Assembly (NCBI GenBank): GCA_021397835.1
Contig: JAJFZO010000028.1
Location: forward strand, 2,651,501 to 2,715,500
Direction: 5' to 3'
Origin: Moringa oleifera
Lineage: Eukaryota; Streptophyta; Magnoliopsida; Brassicales; Moringaceae
Length of the DNA: 64,000 nucleotides
Shown here: positions 12,541 to 21,797 of the stretch, piece after piece
Layout: each line of letters starts with the position of its first letter
How positions within the stretch are numbered: position 1 is the first letter of the stretch
Program-made: the position numbers and the translations under genes
The notes under the pieces: model-generated
What the model saw: the letters and a program-made list of their open reading frames with translations, nothing else
The model's database searches: none
Told to the model about the DNA's origin: nothing

Positions 12541-13600
12541 TTATGTTGAACCAACATGATGTGGCCACCTAAGATAAAGTTACTAATGAGGTTGCTGCTA
12601 TGGTTGAAATAAGAAAAAGCAACTACACCAAGAGCAAGAAGCTAGGTTATTTCTCCTATGGAACAAGGAACCTATTTGATGATTATTGGCATTATGACTT
12701 CTAATAGCACATGAATCATAAGCATCTTACTGATTGTCGAATTAGTTTTGGCCAAAGCATCATGGTCATGATGGGTGCTTTTATGTTGTCACTAACTCGG
12801 GTGATGATGAGCTTGTTAACCTTAAGCTTAATACTCTAGCCCATGCTATTATCCATGATAAGCCCATTAAGATTATCTTTAAAAAGGATATGGTGGTACA
12901 ACTAAAGCTAGAGTTTTTCATGAACAACTTTGAAACCATTGGTGGGCTTGATGTTCTTGTCCACATTATCAATGGAGGGTTTATCACGATTCAATATGAT
13001 ATAAATGTAATCATTCATGGTCTCTACATTCATGATTACAAGTCCACGGGCAATACCATGGCGAGGAGCTTACTAATTTATTTTGAGTGGAGGAATGGCT
13101 AATGGTGATGCCATCTCAATTTTTAAGTCAAGCTATATTTGGGTTGATCACAATTCACTCTCTAGTTATGCTAATGGCCTTGTTGATGTTGTCATGAGTT
13201 TTACTATCATTACCATTTTGATCAACCACTTTGTGCACCATAATGAGTTTATGATTAGATCATAGTGATTCTTAGACCATGGATAACTAGATACAAGTAA
13301 CCATTGCTTATAACCATTTTAGAGTGGGACTCATTCAGAGAATGCCTATACACACTTGGGTATTTTCATGTGGTGAATAATGATCATATTCAATAGGAAA
13401 TGCATGCTAGGAAAAACAGATAGATTATTCCAACCAACCCCATCACCAAGAGGTTACCAACATGGTGACCATTCACTCCATCTAGTGTAGAAGCCTCAGC
13501 TGGCCATGCCAAGGCCTCAACGTTGGGAATCAAGTCCTTTTCCATGGTTAAAGCTGTGACTAATGATGCTAATGCTTTTCCTTACTGTAGGGATAGATAA
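12541..13600 (+). pseudogene. Pectate lyase (polysaccharide lyase family 1) pseudogene
   Basis: Reading across frames gives, in order, the landmarks of a plant pectate lyase, a secreted enzyme that cleaves de-esterified pectin by beta-elimination in the cell wall. They include YVVTNSGDDE-like (12785), the leader to IIFKKDMVVQLKLEF (12880), NNFETIGGLDVLVHI (12920), IIHGLYIHDYKSTGN (13010), [20 protein letters not shown] (13105), [10 protein letters not shown] (13230) and VTIAYNHF plus QRMP (13295-13345). The catalytic-region DHNSLS is kept, but the calcium-binding Asp after CADG is changed (YANGLVDVV). Frameshifts and stops occur from the start (12560-12720), and the C-terminus reaches a natural-looking TAA at 13598-13600. 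No clear introns interrupt the match, so it may be a processed copy, but no poly(A) tail follows. The secretion signal is not recognisable. Confidence 0.85.
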
Positions 13601-13794
13601 TGTTAATGGTTTCTCACTTCATTAAAATGGTCAAAACAAAACACCACCAAAATTTTTATTTGATATCACTTCTTGTTATTTACATCTAAAAATATCCATT
13701 ATCCACTTGTTGTTTTTTTACAATCTACCACCAACTTCCCAGTTTTTGATTAGTACTTGTCCAACTTAGTTTTTTACTATTTGTCAATCATTGT

Positions 13795-14288
13795 CAAGTT
13801 GGGCCTTTGATGGCCATATTGTAACTTAGTTTGGTGATGAAATCTTGCAAGAATGAGAGAGAGGCCCCAAAGGTCACTTTGACACTCTTGTCAAAAAGAG
13901 AGATGAGAGAAATTGAGGTAGTAAAAAAGAAATGAAATCTAGATCTTAGTAATATGCATGTACTCGAGACTTATATACCAATGAACTTAAGTGGGAAAAG
14001 GGGAATTTTTACTCGTTAAATGCATGTGCTCAATTAGTTCATTAAAAGATGTAAAAGGCAACTAAGGTTTGTTATCCTAGAAGAGTTTTTTATGTTCGAA
14101 GGTTGAATATAAGGATAGGTATGTCTTTTCCTCATAAGATAAAGCTTCCTTGGGATGCTAGGTTAAGGCATGTAATTTGGATCTAACCCATGAGCATCTA
14201 AGTTGACTACATAGATTACCACTTGGGTTTCTAGTTGGGCTTAGTTTGGATGTTTTGTTGCATCAGTTTAAGTAGCCTTTTTACCATA
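13795..14288 (-). repeat. Left copy of ~500 bp direct repeat (candidate LTR)
   Basis: This block aligns with 16740-17264. Shared words in the same order include tagtttggtgatg, gagatgagagaaatt, tctagatcttagtaa, aagtgggaaaag, atgtcttttcctcataagat, aaagcttcctt and tttaagtagcc. Identity is high enough to follow by eye throughout. It could be an LTR with the element on the minus strand. The exact ends are uncertain because no target-site duplication was confirmed. Confidence 0.6.
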
Positions 14289-15835
14289 TCATAAGCCCTA
14301 TTCGACTATTAGATATAGAGAAATTTAAACCTAAATGGTGAAATTTTTTCAAATGAAATAAGATAAGGAAAAATAATCAAGTACTAGTTCTTATGTTTTC
14401 CCTTAATTTTAGGGAGGTTCTTTTTGAGGTATTGATGTGCTTTTAGTGCATAAGGAAGTTTTTGAAAGATGCCTTCTGAAAGAAAGCCTCTGTAGGTTGT
14501 TAGCTATTGTGTTTTTACCTTATTTATGCACTTTTGACTTAATGTAGCTCCTATACCATTTGATTTTGTCTTTTGTACCTGAAAATGGTCTAGCTTTGAG
14601 TTGTAATTTGACGCTAGGATCTGCTTCAAGTTTTACAAGTACTTGTTTACACGGATGAGCTACTAATACCGTAGAAACCTATTTATATTTAAAGATCATA
14701 GGTCTTTCTAGGTATCTACTCAAGAGTTTCCCATGCTCTTATCCTTAGGTCATTAATAATGTTATGGTCCTATTTGGGGACACATTTACTGTTAACTCAC
14801 ATATAAGTAATAGTACGTATAATATTACCTTATATGCTTCGGGAGCTATTATAATGGCATTTGAAGTAGACTTGTTGTAATAATAACTATTTTTCATATA
14901 ATTATTATTGTGGTTATGCAACTAAAGTTGTTTTTTATGTAGCTGGAGCTATTTTTGTATAGCCAAAGTTTTTTTCTTTTATGCACGTAGAATTGTCTTT
15001 ATTTGATGCGGTGCAATTTCCCTTTGGAAAGGAGCCTCTTTACTTGAAATGTGTATATCTTTTGAGAGTTTTAATATCCTATTTTTTGTTATCTAAGTAG
15101 CATAGGTATTTATTTATTTATTTTTTTATTTCATTTAAGTTCTGAAGTACGTTTCACCATTAGATCTTTGTGATTTTAGGACTTGGTGTGCCTTTTATTG
15201 ACTGGTGCAATGGTGTGCTTATAAAGCTAGTCTTGTAAGCAACTTTTATGAAAGAGGTTCCTCTTAGTAAGAACCTGTTAAAGTGTTAGCTTTCATGGGC
15301 ATAGTTATATCATGCTATATTTTGCACAAAACATGTTTTTGTTGATGTTAATGAGAAGGTTGTTAGAATAGTTACCCTAATTGTTGCTTAAACTAAGGGT
15401 TTTAGTCTAGGTGTTTAGGAAGCTATTCCTATACTTTGAGATCCAATGATTACTAATGCTATTCTCAAGCTAGCATTGGGAGCGCTGTTGTTTCTATTAG
15501 AGTGAGCGATGAGATGTCGAATGCTTCTTTAGGGTCTTATTAAGGCACCTCATTTTGATGTTTATTACATATAGTTTATGTGTGCCTCTAGGCATGTAGG
15601 CTTATTAATGAAGCCTTTCCTTCCTTTCATGTTCCTTTTGGGGGTCAAATTGATTTTGCCCCTTAAGGTTTTATTGATAATGGCCTGCTAAATGCTTAAT
15701 GATGATATCTCTTTTCTATCTCTTTTGTCAAAGTTTTATTCACCGCACACCTCTTGGTCTTATTGACAATGCCTCTAGGCATGTGAAGGCATGTGTGCTT
15801 TTGGTGACGCATTACTCTTCATGTTTTCCTTCTTA

Positions 15836-16080
15836 TCTTAGTGTATTTTATGGTACCTACCTTAAGAGAAGAGTGCCAAGATCTAGTTTATTGAAGAAAT
15901 TAAGCTACGAAAAGAGTTGTCTAAATATCTCAATGTAGTTTATGGTACTCACCTTAAGAGAAGAGTGCTAGTATCTAGTTTACTGAAGAAATTAAGCTAT
16001 AAAAAGAGTTGTTTAAATATCTTAATGTAGTTGATGGTACCTACCTTTAGAGAAGAGTGCTAAGTTCTAGTTTACTGAAG
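15836..16080. repeat. 92 bp tandem repeat, about 2.6 copies
   Basis: Units start near 15836, 15932 and 16024, with the word tggta recurring at 15851, 15943 and 16035 (exactly 92 bp apart). Each carries cttaagagaagagtgc, then atctagtttactgaagaaat, then aaagagttgt. The copies are still very similar, so the duplication is younger than the flanking DNA. Confidence 0.93.
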
Positions 16081-16338
16081 ATAGTCTCGATTTTGATATG
16101 TTACTTGTTCCACCATTTGCTTAAGTGGTATTAATTCTTTGTTCAAGATTTTGTAGTCCTTATTTCTTAGATGCAAGTTTATCAAAATCTCACCTTCATA
16201 TGGCTTCTTAATGGATTGATCAAGAACAAATTTCTTGGTTGCTTCTTTCAATTGATTAGGTGTATTCTCAAGCTTAGTTTGTATCTTCTTTTTAAAGATC
16301 TTGATTCTCAAGACTTCATCATGGCAATAGTCCTTCAT
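16072..16338 (-). CDS. Unidentified lysine-rich ORF, gag-like position
   Basis: An 88-codon frame (MKDYCHDEVLRIKIF... ending NRDYLQ) with many Lys, Glu and Gln and no membrane segment. Its composition looks protein-like, unlike the hydrophobic shadow frame on the other strand. It lies about 400 bp inside the right copy of the direct repeat, the position expected for the start of a gag-like region in a minus-strand LTR element. I cannot match it to a family. It could equally be a fragment of an unrelated captured gene. Confidence 0.3.
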   Translation of the reverse strand: MKDYCHDEVLRIKIFKKKIQTKLENTPNQLKEATKKFVLDQSIKKPYEGEILINLHLRNKDYKILNKELIPLKQMVEQVTYQNRDYLQ

Positions 16339-16739
16339 TATCTGTGCTTTTCAAGGCTCTATATTCTTCTACCTTATGGTGTGATTGTTGTGAAAATAAC
16401 ACCGCTATTTTATCTCTATAGTTTAGATTATTTAGTGGCCTTTACATCCCCAAATCATCCTTTACAATTGAATATATGTGCCTCCTAAAGATTGTAGGGT
16501 AAAAAATTTTTTTCTCCTCTTTTGGATTCTCGTTTGTAGAATCTCTTCTTAAAGTTCGTAGTTTGCCATTGTTGGCAAATCCTTGCCAACTTGAATTCTT
16601 AATCACTAGGAAATAGATTCTAGGTTGTAAAAATAGAGAAAATAGAGCATGTGTGGCTTTTCTTCGTTTTTTTATAAGGATGTTTTTTTGTTGTGATTTT
16701 CTACAAAAGATGCCAATTGATGTTGCAAAAAAATTATAG

Positions 16740-17264
16740 AAGGAGTTTGGACTTCAATGGTTGGATTTTGGCATAGTTTGGTGACACAATCCTAAAAGAA
16801 TGAAAGAAAGGTAAGCACGAATATGCCATAGGGTCACTCTAATGTTGTTAACCATAAGGGAAATGAGAGAAATTAAGAAAGTGAATGGAGATTGAGTCTA
16901 GATCTTAGCAAGATGCGTAAACTTGAAAATTATATACCTATAAGCTAAGGTGGGAAAAGTGAATCTTTATCCATTATCTGCACATGTCAATTAATTCACT
17001 AAGAGATGCAGAAGGCAGTTACAAGTTTGTTATTCCAAAAGAGTTTCTAGTATGTTTGAAGGTTGAAGACAGGGGTAGATATGTCCTTTCCTTATAAGAT
17101 AAAGCTTCTTTAGCAAGCTAGACGAAAACATATAATTGAGTTCGATCCATGGGTATTCAAGTTAACAAAATAGGTTGCCACTTGGGTATGACCTTAGGTT
17201 TTCAATTGGGTTTACTTTGAATGTTCTATGAGTTTAGGCTTTAAGTAGCCTATTTTACCCACAC
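16740..17264 (-). repeat. Right copy of ~500 bp direct repeat (candidate LTR)
   Basis: This is the partner of 13795-14288. It starts near gagtttggacttcaatgg and ends near ctattttacccacaca. Read on the minus strand it begins with TG (tgtgtgggtaaaatagg), and the left copy likewise begins tgatatggtaaaaagg, which fits LTR ends. Several short insertions and deletions separate the two copies, implying an old insertion. Confidence 0.6.
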
Positions 17265-17269
17265 ATTTG

Positions 17270-17395
17270 TGATGGTTTCAAAAATATTATCATAAATATT
17301 TTACTTTTTTTTCCTTTTTATGATGGTTTTAAAAGGTCATGATAATTCTATGATGGTCTTAAATGCCCATTATAAAAATATCATTGTTTCTCCTT
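17270..17395. repeat. Short inverted/subterminal-type repeats (TGATGGTTTTAAAAG family)
   Basis: Several partly palindromic copies of a tgatggttttaaaa...tcatgat motif lie next to the right candidate LTR (near 17273, 17321 and 17352). They resemble subterminal repeats of a plant CACTA element different from the one starting near 17795. No terminus is visible. Confidence 0.35.
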
Positions 17396-17824
17396 TTTTT
17401 TGCTAATGTGTGTTAATGGGCCTCTTTATGCATAACATTGGAATCAATCCTTTTTAGAGTCTCCTCCTTTGGTTCTCCATCAAGCAACCTTAGATTTTTA
17501 TTTGCATACTAAAAGTTTACTGTTTCTAGTCTTTTCATTTTTTACAAGTATTGGCATAGGATTAGTTATTCTTTAAACAAACCATAGCATCAATAAATAT
17601 TTTTTATTAAGACATTTGAATGATATGTACCTTAAAAAGATTATTCATTATAACAAGACCATTTTCGCATTGGTTTCTATGGTGTTCATGGGAATGTTAG
17701 CATTAAAAGTGATTTTCATTTCTTGCATTATCAAACAACTTTAGATTGAAACCTTTACGTTTCGGTAAACTCATTTTCATGCATTTTTCAATAACCCTAC
17801 AACTTTAAAACTGTCATCTTTGTT

Positions 17825-18040
17825 CAAGTCATTAAAGGAGAGAGTTTTTAATGATAGTTCAACAACTGTCGTTAAAGGAGAGAGTTTTTAATGACAGTTC
17901 AACAACTGTCGTTAAAGGGGGTGCATTTAATGACAGTTTTAATACAACTGTCATTAAAGGGGGGCCTTTAATGACAGTTCTAATAGAACTAACATTAAAA
18001 GGAAGCTTCAATGTCAATTTGATTAGAACTGTCATTAAAA
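17825..18040. repeat. Left subterminal repeat cluster of CACTA element
   Basis: At least five repeats of taatgacagttc..gaactgtcattaaag, in head-to-head pairs able to form hairpins. They match the right-end clusters at 20610-20745 and 21536-21775. In the En/Spm family such repeats bind the element's own DNA-binding protein. The open frame at 17851-18222 is an artefact of this repetition. Confidence 0.8.
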
Positions 18041-18423
18041 TTGTCTATTTTCAATATTTTTTTATTAATTTCGAAAATACAAAACTTGTACATTCAAATG
18101 ATCCAAAATCTGCATATATAAAATTTTTCATCTCTTCCACATCAACCATATACATCAATACAATTCTTCACAATTTGCAACCAAAATTTTCCTATTATAC
18201 ACTTCGATACCATTCTCATTGACATCGTCATTACTTCTTTCATATTTGAAAACACTAAAAATAATCCAATCTAAAAAAGTAATAAAAGATGAACAAAATA
18301 AAAAAATTTGATGTCATAATTGAACTTTATATGTAAAATACATGAGTTTAAATATGCATTATCATACACAATCCTAAAAATTCAACTATATAAATCCAAT
18401 AATGTTCATGTGTACAAAAATCT

Positions 18424-19180
18424 TCAAAGTTCAACTTTCCAATATGGCCTCCAAAGAAATTGTCCAACCTCCTTTCTAACTTCATCAATATCCGATTGGG
18501 TATAAGTATCTATGTCCACTAACTATATTTATAAAAAATAAAGTTAGTCTAATTAAAACCTTTGATAAGCATATCAATTAATTACTTAAGTATTTACATA
18601 AGCAAATGCTTAAAAACTTACCATTTTCGCATATGGGATATTTTTATCACGTCTATCAATGATGTTCCTCAAGAATTTCATAATATAATATCCATACTCA
18701 GTATTTGAAGGCTGATGTGGACACTGCATTAAAAAGTTTTAATTGTTATATTTTACAAAATAAATAAAACTAACATCACATATAGGTTAGCAGGAATACT
18801 TCTAGGAATGCACCTATTACTTGATTCTTTGAACACTTGGAACAATTTAAAAGAGTTGCCAATAGAAAATAATCAATATTCTTCAGAGTAAAAAGAATAA
18901 ATATTAACATAAATATTTTTACTTACATGGACATAAGTTGATCGAGTTCTTGACGAGAACCATGGTTCAAAGGATCAAAGATATTGTACATAAAATTACG
19001 AAGCTCGACAATCACCAATAGTTAGTGCTGCCTACATTATGAAAAATAAATGTTCAAAAATATTGTGAATAAAACTATAATTATTTCAACTAGTATTATA
19101 ACTTACCTCAAGTTATAAGGAAATATCACTACTCCTCCGTCACATGGATCTATCATTCTATTGGTTAGGTGACGAGCTTG
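18424..19180 (-). pseudogene. Ulp1-like cysteine protease (C48) remnant of CACTA element
   Basis: Minus-strand exon remnants. From 5' to 3': about 19180-19105 (RHLTNRMIDPCDGGVVIFPY), about 19035-18930 (VELRNFMYNIFDPLNHGS), about 18730-18620 (QCPHQPSNTEYGYYIMKFLR then NIIDRRD) and about 18522-18424 (YTQSDIDEVRKEV then GQFLWRPYW, stop). This is the C-terminal half of the Ulp1/SUMO-protease-like domain found in plant CACTA and Mutator elements, including the usual ending EIDEVR.EW. The catalytic cysteine of the conserved ECGYY word is tyrosine here (EYGYY), so it would be inactive even if expressed. The N-terminal half, with the catalytic histidine, is not recognisable. Intron-like spacers separate the blocks. 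Family assignment rests on recalled conserved words. Confidence 0.72.
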
Positions 19181-19229
19181 GATGTTTATACTTATATACA
19201 TTCCATGTGGTAATGTTGACGAATCAACA

Positions 19230-19745
19230 AATAAATGATTAATAACTACTTAATTAATTAATATAGAAAGTTAATATTTACTTAACATCTAATTTATTAC
19301 TATAAAAGTATCTAATTAACTAGTTAGTAAATTAATTGAAATTTAAATAACATTTAATTATTTACTTTATAAGTATTAAATTTATTAATTAAAATCTAAA
19401 TACATAATTAATAATTATTTAATTCATTAAGATATAGTCAATATTGAATTAACATCTAATTAATTACTATATAAGCACTTAACTAGCTAGTAACCTAATT
19501 TATATTTAAATAACATGTAATTTTTTACTTCACAAGCATCTAATTTATTAATATTAGCTAAATAAATAATTGATAATTAATTAGTTAATTAAGACATAGT
19601 AAATTAATTATAATCTAATTAATTCCTACACAAGCATCTAACTAACTAGTAACTTAATTGATTAAAATTTAAATAACATTTAATGATTTATTTTACAAGC
19701 ATATAATTACTTAATTATCTATTTAAAATTTAACTAAATATATTA
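19230..19745. repeat. ~161 bp AT-rich tandem repeat, three copies
   Basis: The words aactagttagtaa, aactagctagtaac and aactaactagtaac occur at 19318, 19481 and 19640. Each is followed by ..atttaaataacatttaat..tttacttt.acaagcat. The period is 159-163 bp. The array lies inside the CACTA remnant, upstream of the protease exons on the minus strand. Confidence 0.82.
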
Positions 19746-20234
19746 ACTTATGTTAACTACAAAATCAATATAATTAAATTTGACAAAATATACCAATTAA
19801 TCTCACCTAAAAAAATTAATTCAAACATAAATTCATCTAATATAATTAATTTTTCAAGATATAAAATTAACATCTAATTAATTTATCAATTAATCTAAAA
19901 ATCTTAATAATTATGAAATAATAAATGCATCAATGTAGACTCATTTATACCAAATATGCTCATCCAAATATACTAAAAAAAAGCTCAAATTTCATCAATT
20001 AATAACAATTCATCAGACACACTTAATAAAAAACTTTTCAAAATAATATACATCCTTAACACATTTTTTAAACTAAAATTAACCAAATTGAATCAAAATT
20101 ATGAAACTTAAATTTCGTAAAATTTGTTTGAATCTATAACAAAATACTTACATATGTTTGAATACCAAAGATGAACGAATGGAGAGGGAAGGCGTGGCTG
20201 CCCTTGTGAAGATTAAGACAAATAAGAGAGAAAG

Positions 20235-20535
20235 AAGCAAGGAGAGAGGCAATGCCATTTCCAGTCATTGGCCTAGCTACTTCTAGACGGAGAGCAAAGA
20301 GGAAATGGCCAGAAGAGAGGCAGTGCCACTGTTACGCTAGCAGCTGGTCTAGTTGCTTCAAGATAAAGACCAAAAAAGAGAGGGTCAGAAAGAAGTAATA
20401 CTGCTACTAGTAGCTAGCCTAATTGCTTCTAGATGGAGAGCAAAGAGGAAAAGGGCCAGAGAAAGGTAGTGCAATTGTCAATAATTGGTTTAGCTTCTAG
20501 ACAGAGAGTAAAGAAGAGAAGGATGACCTAGAGAG
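20235..20535. repeat. ~70 bp tandem repeat, about four copies
   Basis: Repeats of cttctagacggagagcaaagagg followed by a ggccagaagagaggcagtgc-type stretch. Markers lie at 20280, 20356, 20426 and 20494 (spacings 68-76 bp). It is more GC-rich than its surroundings and lies inside the same CACTA remnant. Confidence 0.82.
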
Positions 20536-20609
20536 TAAAAATTATGAGCGAGACTCTAGTGGGTTCTAGAGACAAATTTAGGATCCGTAACTTAAAAGCA
20601 AAGTGGGCA

Positions 20610-21775
20610 GCCTTTAACGTCAGTTCTGGAAGAACTAGCATTGAAAGCCACTAACTTTGAGTTGAAGGCCAAAGAATTTAATGGCAGTTCTTGCAGAACT
20701 GGCATTGAAGGACAGAAACTTTAACGGAAGTTCTTTTGTAACTAGCAGTGAAAGCTGTAGGTATTGAGCAAAATAGTGTTTCATTGTTTATATATCAGAG
20801 GAGTGGATGCACTTGGCAGGATCTTCTATCTCAGTACGCAATGCATTGTTTTGGGTGTGCTTTTGGAAATTCAAGTGTACATGCAGCCACTAGATACACT
20901 TTGGTGAAGCTCAAGTTTACATCTATTTCTCAAACTCAAGCTATGCTACAACCATAAGTTTAACTTCATTCCTAGCCCAATCCTCGACACCCTAACCAAC
21001 CTCTGAATCCTAATGTGTAGTCTCACGCATTGACAGGCCATCTAAGTTGTGGAGACTTCAACGACTATTGCTGCTATAAGCAGCAGTAGCAACACCAATA
21101 GCAGTAACGGCCATTGCTGCTACTGTAAACAATTATTGCTGTTGCTTTTGTAAGCGGAAGTAGCAACAGCTGCTATATGTGGAAGTAGTAACAGCTGTTG
21201 TAAACGGTTGCTGCTACAACAGGTGCAGCCAGATTAGGAGTTGATGAAGGAACCGAATTGGACTGTGAGCTACTTTGTGGTGCAACTATATGTTTATGTT
21301 GTTGCTGCTATTGCTGAGAGTTGACTTATGCAGGTAAAGCATTCATTTGAGTAACTTTACGCGTCTCATGTTCAAGCAAAGTAATAGCAAGTGCATGGAG
21401 CTCTTGGTAAGAAATGCTTCACTTCTTTCTCAACATGGATGCCGACAAGGGCATGCCCACCCACAGGGAAAGCTGTAAGCCTGTGTGGCTCATCAGAGAT
21501 TGCAGCTATGATCCCACTCCTATTATGGTAGTGATGGGTGTTTTAATGCCAGTTTCTTAAGAACCGGTGTTAAAAGACCAATCACTAGAGCTTTTAATGC
21601 CAGTTCTCAAGGAACTGGCGTTAAAGGCTCTAGTGATCCATCTTTTAATGTCAATTCTTATTTAACTGACGTTGAAAACCTTATTTTTAATGGCAGTTTT
21701 GGAACAACTGCCATTAAAAGTGTTAATAAAACTTTGAATGACAGTTATTTGAATAACTATCATTAAATTATTGTC
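20610..21775. repeat. Right subterminal repeats of CACTA element with a CAG-rich low-complexity stretch
   Basis: Two clusters (20610-20745 and 21536-21775) of tttaatggcagttct..agaactggcgttaaag repeats, homologous in pattern to the left-end cluster. Between them, 21075-21250 is rich in gctgctgt/agcagtagcaac trinucleotides, possibly the residue of a Gln- or Ala-rich coding segment of the element's gene. I cannot assign a frame. Confidence 0.65.
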
Positions 21776-21797
21776 ATTTATTATAATTTTTGTAGTA

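Larger units (their letters stand above)
14289..16739 (-). mobile_element. Internal region of a candidate non-autonomous LTR retrotransposon
   Basis: About 2.45 kb lies between the two ~500 bp direct repeats. The only convincing open frame is on the minus strand at 16072-16338 (88 codons, lysine- and glutamate-rich, beginning MKDYCHDEVLRIKIF), close to the right repeat, where a gag-like frame would lie in a minus-strand element. I do not recognise its family. No reverse transcriptase, integrase or primer binding site was seen. A ~92 bp tandem repeat lies at 15836-16080. It may be a large retrotransposon derivative or simply a duplicated segment. Confidence 0.42.
17795..21797 (-). mobile_element. 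CACTA (En/Spm) transposon remnant, ~4.0 kb
   Basis: The left end is near CCCTACAACTTTAAAACTG (17795) and the right end is near ...AATTTTTGTAGTA (21797), each one base away from the CACTACAA-type terminus. Both ends carry clustered subterminal repeats with the same core, TTTAATGACAGTT and its complement AACTGTCATTAAA: left 17825-18040, right 20610-20745 and 21536-21775. The interior holds a degraded Ulp1-type protease gene on the minus strand, which some plant CACTA elements carry, plus tandem arrays. No TNP2 transposase was found, so the copy is non-autonomous. A 3 bp target-site duplication was not confirmed (TAA on the left, GCG on the right). Confidence 0.68.

Noticed and set aside
16171..16488. 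105-codon hydrophobic plus-strand frame
   Set aside because: It overlaps the more protein-like Lys/Glu-rich minus-strand frame at 16072-16338; its Leu/Phe/Tyr content is what the complement of such a frame yields.
17851..18222. 123-codon plus-strand frame
   Set aside because: It starts within repeated TTAATGACAGTT units; the repeated VVKGG-type residues reflect the DNA repeats, not a protein.
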